Source: an uncultured Phycisphaerales bacterium (GTDB lineage Bacteria; Planctomycetota; Phycisphaerae; Phycisphaerales; SM1A02). From it: DNA of 12,101 nt. Each line of letters opens with the position of its first letter. The stretch's first letter is position 1. Below the pieces are notes generated by a model. The model saw only the letters and a program-made list of their open reading frames with translations, did not search any database and had not been told where the DNA came from. This document shows, piece after piece, positions 6,680-12,101 of this stretch. A program made the translations under genes and the position numbers. Location of the stretch: the NCBI GenBank assembly GCA_946886375.1, contig CAMPIL010000074.1, positions 1-12,101 of the forward strand, given 5' to 3'.

Positions 6680-6695
6680 GAAACCTTGCGGTTTC
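6680..6695 (-). other. GNRA-type hairpin between tRNA-Thr and the stress gene
   Basis: On the minus strand GAAACC, loop GCAA, GGTTTC forms a 6-bp stem capped by a GNRA tetraloop. It lies 18 bases past the end of tRNA-Thr, just beyond the T-rich tract, and could protect the 3' end of a tRNA precursor or belong to the leader of the stress gene. Confidence 0.35.
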
Positions 6696-6701
6696 ATGGG
6701 G

Positions 6702-6712
6702 AAAAACAAAAA
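6702..6712 (-). terminator. U-rich tract directly after tRNA-Thr
   Basis: Immediately after the discriminator base the minus strand reads TTTTTGTTTTT. A GC-rich tRNA acceptor/T-arm structure followed by such a tract can end transcription, so this may be the tRNA terminator. No separate hairpin precedes it. Confidence 0.4.
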
Positions 6713-6784
6713 AGCCGCCGATGGGAGTCGAACCCACAACCTCCAGATTACAAATCAGGTGCTCTGCCATTGAGCTACAGCGGC
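6713..6784 (-). tRNA. tRNA-Thr (anticodon UGU)
   Basis: The cloverleaf is readable on the minus strand over 72 bases. Acceptor arms are GCCGCTG and CGGCGGC (seven pairs, one G-U). The D arm is GCTC/GAGC with a short 7-base loop. The anticodon loop is TTTGTAA with anticodon TGT. The T arm is GTGGG-TTCGACT-CCCAT, with a T discriminator base. CCA is not encoded. The anticodon stem CCTGA/TCTGG has one T-T mismatch at pair 29-41. The UGU anticodon reads ACA and, with wobble modification, other threonine codons. It stands alone, with a stress gene downstream on the same strand. Confidence 0.93.
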
Positions 6785-6794
6785 GTGGACCGCA

Positions 6795-6800
6795 AGTGTA
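6795..6800 (-). promoter_or_regulatory. Possible -10 box of tRNA-Thr
   Basis: The minus strand reads TACACT 10 bases before the mature 5' end of the tRNA, well placed for a promoter. No convincing -35 hexamer is present at 16-18 bases. The call rests on the hexamer and its position only. Confidence 0.35.
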
Positions 6801-6843
6801 AACCTGTGGCTCACAAAAGGCGAGTGAATCGCTGCATGCCGCT

Positions 6844-6875
6844 TGTGCCGTCTCAGCCGCCCGCATGACGGCACA
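6844..6875. terminator. 9-bp stem-loop after the small membrane protein gene
   Basis: TGTGCCGTC (6844-6852) and GACGGCACA (6867-6875) pair perfectly around a 14-base loop. It lies 26 bases past the stop of the membrane protein gene on the minus strand and upstream of tRNA-Thr. It lacks a T-run, so it may be a Rho-type boundary or a 3' stabilising structure rather than a classic terminator. Confidence 0.4.
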
Positions 6876-6901
6876 TGCACATCGCACTGTCGCCCGTGCG
6901 C

Positions 6902-7306
6902 TTAGGCAGACGAGTGCCTTGGCGTGGGTGGACAGCCGAACCGGCCCAACAGCCACGCCAGCGTGAAGCATAGCGCGGGGGCGATGTTGACCAGCAGCAG
7001 CACGGGCGGTCGCGCCCAGATGCCCGCACACGCGATAAACGCGGCCGTCGACACAATCGTCATCGCAGATCCCAGCCAACTCCATCGCAATGACACCAAC
7101 AATCCAACCAGCATCGTGAGATGAAAGATCATCACGGCAAGCACCCACGCCGGCGGGTAGGCGCCACCGGGCTGCAAATACCACTCGTGCACATGCTTGC
7201 CGAAAAACAGCGACCACAACACCAACAGGACCAAGGCACTGATGCGGCCGGCCCACTTGAAAACCAGAGAGCCAACTGCGAAATGGGAACGCACGGGACG
7301 GGTCAT
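6902..7306 (-). CDS. Small four-helix integral membrane protein, function unknown (134 aa)
   Basis: Four hydrophobic segments are visible at about residues 17-35, 53-71, 76-94 and 102-120. The first is followed by FFGKHVHEWYLQPGGAYPPAW, a periplasmic-type loop with two His and a Trp. The pattern (WxxR, LWSLFFxxHxxEW, PPxW, HLxMLVGLLVxxRW) resembles a small family of hypothetical membrane proteins in planctomycetes and other bacteria; I know no assigned function and see no catalytic motif. ATG 7306 is supported by GGAGGAG about 8 bases upstream. A good promoter and an inverted repeat precede it, so it is probably transcribed alone and under repressor control. The gene follows mnmG on the same strand but has its own start signals. 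Confidence 0.8.
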   Translation of the reverse strand: MTRPVRSHFAVGSLVFKWAGRISALVLLVLWSLFFGKHVHEWYLQPGGAYPPAWVLAVMIFHLTMLVGLLVSLRWSWLGSAMTIVSTAAFIACAGIWARPPVLLLVNIAPALCFTLAWLLGRFGCPPTPRHSSA

Positions 7307-7325
7307 GGCTGGATCTCCTCCGGCC

Positions 7326-7343
7326 TGTTAGTATACGCTAACA
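7326..7343. promoter_or_regulatory. Operator-like inverted repeat at the start of transcription
   Basis: TGTTAG (7326-7331) and CTAACA (7338-7343) are perfect reverse complements with spacer TATACG. The predicted transcription start of the downstream minus-strand gene (about 7343) falls on the edge of this dyad, so a dimeric repressor bound here would block initiation. No candidate regulator gene is in the window. Confidence 0.5.
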
Positions 7344-7349
7344 ATTTAG

Positions 7350-7377
7350 AGCATACGACGGCGCCGCTCAAAGTCAA
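7350..7377 (-). promoter_or_regulatory. Sigma70-type promoter for the small membrane protein gene
   Basis: The minus strand has TTGACT (7372-7377) as -35, a 16-base spacer and TATGCT (7350-7355) as -10. It begins 5 bases beyond the mnmG stop codon and points to the gene starting at 7306, giving a 5' leader of about 37 bases with a strong ribosome-binding site. It is the best promoter match in the window. Confidence 0.6.
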
Positions 7378-7382
7378 GCGCT

Positions 7383-9350
7383 TCAAGAGTTGATCTTGTG
7401 CCAGTTGCGTCCGCGCTTGATGGCCACAGCCAGAAGGGTCAGGTCGGCGGGGGTGACGCCCGCAAGCCGACCCGCCTGGCCCATGGTGAGCGGGCGGTAC
7501 CGCTTCAATGCGTCCGCAGCCTCGGCTCGCAAGCCGGGAACCTCACCACAATTCATCCACTGGGGAATGCGCTGGGCATCCGCGTAGGACTGACGCTTGA
7601 TTTCCGCCTGCTGGCGCGTGATGTACCCATCGTATTTTGCCTCGGTCATCACCCGCTCGATGGCGGCACGTTCGAAGGTCGCATCGAGGCGACTCGCGAT
7701 GAGATCAACGTTCGCCTCGGGCCGACGGGCGATTTCCCGCAGTGATTTGCCATCGATGAACAAACGATCGAAGCGGTCGCGAAGCGTTGTCAATTCCTGC
7801 ACCCGCGACTGATAGAGATTCCATCGCGCATCATCCACCACTCCCAGTTCGCGCCCCAGCGGCGTCAGGCGCTCATCGGAGTTGTCCGCGCGCAACAGCA
7901 GTCGATGCTCGGCCCGACTTGTGAACATGCGGTAGGGCTCACGCGGCGTCTTCGTGACGAGATCATCCATCATCACGCCGATGTAGGCCTGATCGCGCCG
8001 CAGACGAACGAGGTCCTGCGACGTGGCAAGTTGCGCCGCGTTGATGCCCGCAATCAACCCCTGCCCGCCGGCTTCTTCGTAGCCGCTTGTGCCGTTGATC
8101 TGACCCGCGAGAAACAGCCCGCGGATCGACTTGGTCATGCCGGTGGAATCAATCTGGTGGGGCCAGACCATGTCGTATTCAACGGCGTATCCCCAGCGGA
8201 GCACCGTGGCGCGCTCGCATCCGGGCATTGCGCGCACAATCTGCTCCTGCACGTCCTCCGGTAGCGAAGTGGAAATGCCGTTGCAATAGATTTCATTGGT
8301 GTGCAGCGATTCCGGCTCAAGGAATACGTGATGCGATTCGCGCTGGGCGAAGCGAACGACTTTATCCTCGATGGATGGGCAATAACGCGGGCCGCACTCG
8401 GCATCGATCTGGCCGGAATACATCGGCGCGCGATGGATGTTGGCGCGGATCAACTCGTGAGCCTGCGCCGTGGTGCGCGTGATGCGGCAGTGTGCCTGCG
8501 GCAAGAGGGGAAATGCGTTCGAGAGCGTCAGATCGCTGAACGGAATCGGCTCGTCGTCGCCGTGCTGAACATCAAGTGAATCCCACTCGATGGACTCGCG
8601 CGCCAGCCGCGGCGGTGTGCCGGTCTTCAGGCGACCGAGTTCCAGCCCGAGTTTGCGGAGCGTGCCGGAAATGCCGACCGCCGCGCCTTCGCCGAGGCGC
8701 CCGCCCTGAGTTTTGCGTTCGCCCGTGTGCATGAGGGCGCGCATGAAGGTGCCGGTGGTGAGCACGACAGCATTGGAGCGGAGCAGGACAGGAGCGCACA
8801 ACGACTCTTGACGCGCCCCGCTAATGTGCGGACGCGCCGGATAAATCGGTTGCGCGCGTTCAAGGTGAGCGCGGTTGCTCTCAACCTGGGATGGATCGGC
8901 CAAGACTACCTTGGAATTGCCTGGAACAATCACCCCGATCACATGGCCGTCTTCAACCACGATGTCATCAACCGTTCCAGCAACAACATCGATGTTGCTG
9001 CGACTGGAAATCAGCCGCTGGACTTCTGCGGCATAGGCGTACTTGTCGCATTGAGCGCGCGGGCCGCGCACCGCTGCCCCCTTGGAAGTGTTGAGCATCT
9101 TGAACATGATGCCGGTGGCGTCGGTGGCAAGACCCATCAGGCCGCCAAGGGCATCGATTTCGCGCACCATCTGGCCCTTGGCCAAGCCGCCGATGGCGGG
9201 GTTGCAGGACATCGTGCCGATCTTGGACGGGTCCATCGTGATCAACGCGACCGTTCCGCCTCGGGGCGCAACGATGGAGGCTGCCGCCCAGGCCGCTTCC
9301 GTGCCCGCGTGTCCGCCGCCAATCACGATGACATCGTACGATTCGCGCAT
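7383..9350 (-). CDS. mnmG: tRNA uridine-5-carboxymethylaminomethyl(34) synthesis enzyme MnmG
   Basis: MnmG (GidA), with MnmE, installs the carboxymethylaminomethyl group on wobble U34 of several tRNAs using FAD and a methylene-folate. The FAD-binding motif GGGHAGTEAA is at 11-20. The MSCNPAIGG block with Cys49 and the GPRYCPSIEDK block with Cys324 (E. coli Cys277) are both present. So are LKTGTPPR, FLAGQINGTSGYEEAGGQG and EPYRMFTSRAEHRLLLR, and the C-terminal helical domain is complete. At 655 residues it is longer than the usual 620-630. The excess is mainly an insertion of about 40 residues (143-192) inside the FAD domain. ATG 9350 is the first start after an in-frame TGA and has no Shine-Dalgarno sequence. 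It is downstream of korB by 87 bases but probably has its own promoter. Confidence 0.97.
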   Translation of the reverse strand: MRESYDVIVIGGGHAGTEAAWAAASIVAPRGGTVALITMDPSKIGTMSCNPAIGGLAKGQMVREIDALGGLMGLATDATGIMFKMLNTSKGAAVRGPRAQCDKYAYAAEVQRLISSRSNIDVVAGTVDDIVVEDGHVIGVIVPGNSKVVLADPSQVESNRAHLERAQPIYPARPHISGARQESLCAPVLLRSNAVVLTTGTFMRALMHTGERKTQGGRLGEGAAVGISGTLRKLGLELGRLKTGTPPRLARESIEWDSLDVQHGDDEPIPFSDLTLSNAFPLLPQAHCRITRTTAQAHELIRANIHRAPMYSGQIDAECGPRYCPSIEDKVVRFAQRESHHVFLEPESLHTNEIYCNGISTSLPEDVQEQIVRAMPGCERATVLRWGYAVEYDMVWPHQIDSTGMTKSIRGLFLAGQINGTSGYEEAGGQGLIAGINAAQLATSQDLVRLRRDQAYIGVMMDDLVTKTPREPYRMFTSRAEHRLLLRADNSDERLTPLGRELGVVDDARWNLYQSRVQELTTLRDRFDRLFIDGKSLREIARRPEANVDLIASRLDATFERAAIERVMTEAKYDGYITRQQAEIKRQSYADAQRIPQWMNCGEVPGLRAEAADALKRYRPLTMGQAGRLAGVTPADLTLLAVAIKRGRNWHKINS

Positions 9351-9362
9351 ATTTCAGCGGCG

Positions 9363-9368
9363 ATTATA
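9363..9368 (-). promoter_or_regulatory. -10 box just before mnmG
   Basis: The minus strand reads a perfect TATAAT 12 bases before the mnmG ATG. Transcription would begin about 5-6 bases before the start codon, giving a nearly leaderless mRNA. A -35 match at 16-18 bases is poor (around CTCAAT). No ribosome-binding site is seen, which fits this reading. Confidence 0.45.
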
Positions 9369-9437
9369 GGCAGTGGTATGTTGAATTGAGCCGGTGCGAT
9401 GGCGCAAGCGCGATGAGCGCGACCGCTTTGAAGTCGA

Positions 9438-10463
9438 TCATCCGTCGGGCATGACGTTCCATGTGTCGCCTTCGCGAAGCAGGGAATTGAGATCGCCTTT
9501 GCCCCGCTTGTTGATCACATCTTTGACTTGTTCGTGCACTGCCACGTCGTAGGGGGTGCGGGTTTGATCGCAATACAGCACCCCGATAGGCTCGGGGAAC
9601 TGCGGATAGGCCATCTGGGCCAGCATGAAAGCAATCGGCCCGTTGGTTTCATCATGAACCAGCACATCGCTCTCGGTGGTGCCGTTGCCCAATTCCACGA
9701 CCTGCAAGCGAGTGCCATTGAGACGAATGCCTTTCTCATTGCTCTTGCCGAAGATCAGCGGCTTGCCGTGTTCAACCAGCAGCGTGTTCTGTGGCCGCGA
9801 CTCCTTCTGCGATGCGTAGAACCACGATTGATGGTTGTAGATATTGCAGTCCTGATAAATCTCGATGAGAGCGGTGCCCTTGTGTTGCGCGGCACGCAGC
9901 ATCATCTGCTCCTGGTGCTTCAAGTCGATGTCGATTGACCGGGCTACGAATGTGCAGCCCGCGCCCAGCGCAAGCATGAGCGGATTCACCGGATGATCCA
10001 CCGATCCGGCGGGCGTGGACTTGGTCCTTTTGCCCATTTCGCTGGTGGGGGAGTACTGGCCCTTGGTCAGGCCGTAGATGCGGTTGTTGAGCAGAAGGAT
10101 GTTGATGTCCACGTTGCGGCGCATCGTGTGGACGGTGTGATTGCCGCCGATGGAAAGCAGATCGCCGTCGCCCGACACGAGCCACACATCAAGATTCGGG
10201 TTGGCCAGTTTGATTCCGGTGGCGAAGGCAGGCGCGCGGCCGTGAATGGAGTGCAGGCCGTAGGTGTTCATGTAGTACGGAAAGCGCGCTGCGCAGCCGA
10301 TGCCGGAAACAAAGACATAATCCTCGCGTCTCGTGTGCAGATTTGGCAGGGCCTTCTGCATGGCCTTGAGGATCGCGTAATCACCACAACCCGGGCACCA
10401 GCGCACTTCCTGATCGGAGGTGAAATCCTTGGGCGTGTAGGTTGGAAGGGGAGTCGTGGTCAT
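9438..10463 (-). CDS. korB: 2-oxoacid:ferredoxin oxidoreductase beta subunit (KorB-like)
   Basis: The thiamine-diphosphate and iron-sulfur half of a 2-oxoacid:ferredoxin oxidoreductase; with KorA it converts a 2-oxoacid plus CoA to acyl-CoA, CO2 and reduced ferredoxin, reversibly. WCPGCGD (22-28), GIGC (54-57) and DC (205-206) supply Cys23, Cys26, Cys57 and Cys206, the four ligands expected for one 4Fe-4S cluster. The diphosphate/Mg motif GDGD (98-101) runs to NN (126-127). YGLTKGQYSPT (130-140) and the short 341-residue length favour the 2-oxoglutarate type over pyruvate enzymes. It begins 12 bases after the korA stop, so the pair is one operon. Substrate assignment is by family resemblance and could be another 2-oxoacid. 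Confidence 0.92.
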   Translation of the reverse strand: MTTTPLPTYTPKDFTSDQEVRWCPGCGDYAILKAMQKALPNLHTRREDYVFVSGIGCAARFPYYMNTYGLHSIHGRAPAFATGIKLANPNLDVWLVSGDGDLLSIGGNHTVHTMRRNVDINILLLNNRIYGLTKGQYSPTSEMGKRTKSTPAGSVDHPVNPLMLALGAGCTFVARSIDIDLKHQEQMMLRAAQHKGTALIEIYQDCNIYNHQSWFYASQKESRPQNTLLVEHGKPLIFGKSNEKGIRLNGTRLQVVELGNGTTESDVLVHDETNGPIAFMLAQMAYPQFPEPIGVLYCDQTRTPYDVAVHEQVKDVINKRGKGDLNSLLREGDTWNVMPDG

Positions 10464-10475
10464 CGATCCGTCAAC

Positions 10476-12101
10476 TTATCGTTGGATGATTTCAATGGTC
10501 TTGCTCACAAGGTCCTGCACGCGGAACATCTTGCCGCGAACTTCGTTGATGCCGATGGCGTCGATGAGAAAATGCGCACGGACCAGCATGCGCAACTGGC
10601 CGAGATTGATTTCCGGGATGATGATGTTCTTGAAGCGGCGCAGCACGTCGCCCAGGTTTTTCGGAAATGGGCAGAGGTATCGCAGGTGCGCGGTGCTGAC
10701 GCCGTGGCCTTGTCTGCGAAGGTCATCGCCCGCGGTGGTGATTGCGCCGTAGGTTCCGCCCCAGCCCAAGAGCAGCACGTCGCCGGAGTCCGGCCCGCGC
10801 ACATCCAATGGCGGAATCATGTCCGCGGCCCGATGCACTTTTGCCGCCCGCGTGCGCACCATGTGCTCGTGATTGTCCGGATCGTACGAGACGTTTCCGG
10901 TGATATCCTGTTTTTCAAGCCCGCCGACGCGATGCTCCAACCCAGGCGTGCCCGGAATCACCCACGGCCGCGCCAGCGTCTGCGGATCGCGCTTGTAGGG
11001 GAGGTAATTTCCGCCGGGGTTGTTGGTCTGGATAGGATGTGCGACCTCAATCGGATCAATGGCATCCAGATCAGGCAGCAACCACGGCTCCGCGCCGTTG
11101 GCGATGTAACCATCGGAGAGGTAAATCACCGGGCACATGTGTCGCACGGCAAGGCGGAACGCTTCGATCGCCATGCCAAAGCAGTCTGCTGGCCCGCGCG
11201 GCGCGACGACGATGACGGTTGATTCACCCGGCCGGCCGCACACGGCGTGCAACAGGTCCGCCTGCTCGGTCTTGGTGGGCATGCCGGTCGATGGACCGGC
11301 GCGCTGCACATCCACGATCACCAATGGCAGTTCCAACATCACGGCAAGATTCATGGCCTCGGCCTTCAGCGCCATGCCCGGGCCGGAAGTGCCAGTGACC
11401 GCAAAATCGCCTGCGAACGAAGCGCCGATCGCGGCGCAAATGGCCGCGATTTCATCTTCCGCCTGAAATGTCCGCACGCCGAAGTGCTTGAAACTGGACA
11501 GATTGTGCAACAGGTCTGATGCGGGCGTGATGGGATAGCCGCTGTACAGCAGATTCTTTCCGGCCTTGGCCGCGGCGACGACAAGTCCAAGCGCAGTGGC
11601 CTCATTGCCGCTGATGCGCCGATAGGTTCCCGGCTTGAGTTTGGCGGGTGCAACGTGATATTTCGCTGCGAACATGTCCGCGGTCTCACCGAAGTTGAAA
11701 CCGGCGCGGAGCGCTTTGATGTTCAAATCAGCGATCTCGGGCTTCTTCTTTTCACGGCCAAAGTAATCGTTGAGGTGCTTGATCGTGGCATCCAGCGGCC
11801 GTTCAAACAGCCAGTACACGAGTCCCAGCGCGTACATGTTGCGGCAGCGATCTACGTCCTTGACGCCGAATCCCATTGACGCCAGCGACTCGCGCGTCAG
11901 GCGGCTCATGGGCACGCGATGGAAACGGTACTTGCGGCCAAGGCTTTCATCATCAAGCGGGTTGTAGCCATCGGCGTAGCCGCACTTGCGGAGATTGACT
12001 TTATCGAATTCGTCTTCATTCACAATGACGATGCCGCCGGGTTCCACATCCGCCAGGTTCGTTTTGAGACCGGCAGGGTTCATTGCCACCAGCGCGTGAA
12101 C
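10476..12101 (-). CDS. korA: 2-oxoacid:ferredoxin oxidoreductase alpha subunit with fused gamma domain (5' end outside window)
   Basis: The partner of KorB. The visible 541 residues begin in frame with VHALVAMNPAGLKTN, inside the gamma domain, so the true start lies past the right edge. The gamma domain ends by about visible residue 160. The alpha domain follows, with GNEATALGLVVAAAKAG, YSGYPITPASDLL, FQAEDEIAAICAAIGASFAG, TGTSGPGMALKAEAMNLAV and VQRAGPSTGMPTKTEQADLL; these are standard blocks of the pyrimidine-binding and CoA-facing region of 2-oxoglutarate-type enzymes. The C-terminal domain runs to IINVE-like text (IIIPEINLGQLRMLVR) and ends EIIQR. A gamma-alpha fusion is the common bacterial form. 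No separate ferredoxin-type delta subunit is in view. The enzyme acts in the cytoplasm, probably in a reductive or ferredoxin-linked TCA step. Confidence 0.94.
   Translation of the reverse strand, partial: VHALVAMNPAGLKTNLADVEPGGIVIVNEDEFDKVNLRKCGYADGYNPLDDESLGRKYRFHRVPMSRLTRESLASMGFGVKDVDRCRNMYALGLVYWLFERPLDATIKHLNDYFGREKKKPEIADLNIKALRAGFNFGETADMFAAKYHVAPAKLKPGTYRRISGNEATALGLVVAAAKAGKNLLYSGYPITPASDLLHNLSSFKHFGVRTFQAEDEIAAICAAIGASFAGDFAVTGTSGPGMALKAEAMNLAVMLELPLVIVDVQRAGPSTGMPTKTEQADLLHAVCGRPGESTVIVVAPRGPADCFGMAIEAFRLAVRHMCPVIYLSDGYIANGAEPWLLPDLDAIDPIEVAHPIQTNNPGGNYLPYKRDPQTLARPWVIPGTPGLEHRVGGLEKQDITGNVSYDPDNHEHMVRTRAAKVHRAADMIPPLDVRGPDSGDVLLLGWGGTYGAITTAGDDLRRQGHGVSTAHLRYLCPFPKNLGDVLRRFKNIIIPEINLGQLRMLVRAHFLIDAIGINEVRGKMFRVQDLVSKTIEIIQR

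Noticed and set aside
6315..7256. Minus-strand frame of 313 codons spanning the stress gene start, tRNA-Thr and part of the membrane protein gene
   Set aside because: It runs through a tRNA and overlaps two better-supported genes in another frame; chance opening.
9993..11222. Open plus-strand frame of 409 codons
   Set aside because: It crosses the antisense of both korB and korA, including their junction, and has no recognisable domain.
1..12101. CRISPR array, transposase, phage or toxin-antitoxin genes
   Set aside because: No regularly spaced repeats and no motif of these families on either strand; the gene content is chromosomal housekeeping and envelope genes.

Overview
The window reads as chromosomal DNA of a GC-rich, Gram-negative-type bacterium, most plausibly a planctomycete of the Phycisphaerae type. 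This is inference. It rests on two prepilin-like proteins with the planctomycete-style 'GDGHV' C-terminal block, two lipobox lipoproteins, a PheT without its tRNA-binding domain, and an intergenic repeat of a style common in Planctomycetes and Verrucomicrobia. No phage, plasmid, transposase or CRISPR signal is visible.

Left part (1-3716). The 5' end of pheT (phenylalanyl-tRNA synthetase beta chain) runs leftward out of the window. Diverging from it across 77 bases is a rightward cluster of four genes: two distantly similar small lipoproteins (675-1304, 1332-1835), then two clearly paralogous pseudopilin-like proteins (1880-2707, 2886-3716). All four look exported or membrane-anchored, and their exact function is unknown.

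Middle (3717-7306). A DASS/SLC13 sodium-coupled anion symporter (3913-5493) is convergent with a tandem-domain universal stress protein (minus strand, 5698-6609). The gap between them holds a small hairpin, a 16-bp perfect palindrome and a larger imperfect inverted repeat. Upstream of the stress gene lie a short direct repeat, an 8+8 bp dyad, a GNRA-loop hairpin and tRNA-Thr(UGU). Further right is a minus-strand four-helix membrane protein with a good sigma70-type promoter and an operator-like inverted repeat.

Right part (7383-12101), all minus strand. mnmG (tRNA wobble-uridine modification, with an unusual insertion of about 40 residues) is preceded by a two-gene unit for 2-oxoacid:ferredoxin oxidoreductase, korA (gamma-alpha fusion, 5' end outside the window) and korB, 12 bases apart. 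KorAB probably interconverts 2-oxoglutarate and succinyl-CoA using ferredoxin. The symporter could supply dicarboxylates to the same part of metabolism, but nothing in the sequence links their regulation.

Three genes (pheT, the first lipoprotein, mnmG) have a -10-like hexamer 6 to 12 bases before the start codon and no Shine-Dalgarno sequence, suggesting leaderless or nearly leaderless mRNAs. Other genes have good ribosome-binding sites. I see ordinary housekeeping genes plus a few features worth checking, and no convincing undescribed multi-gene system.
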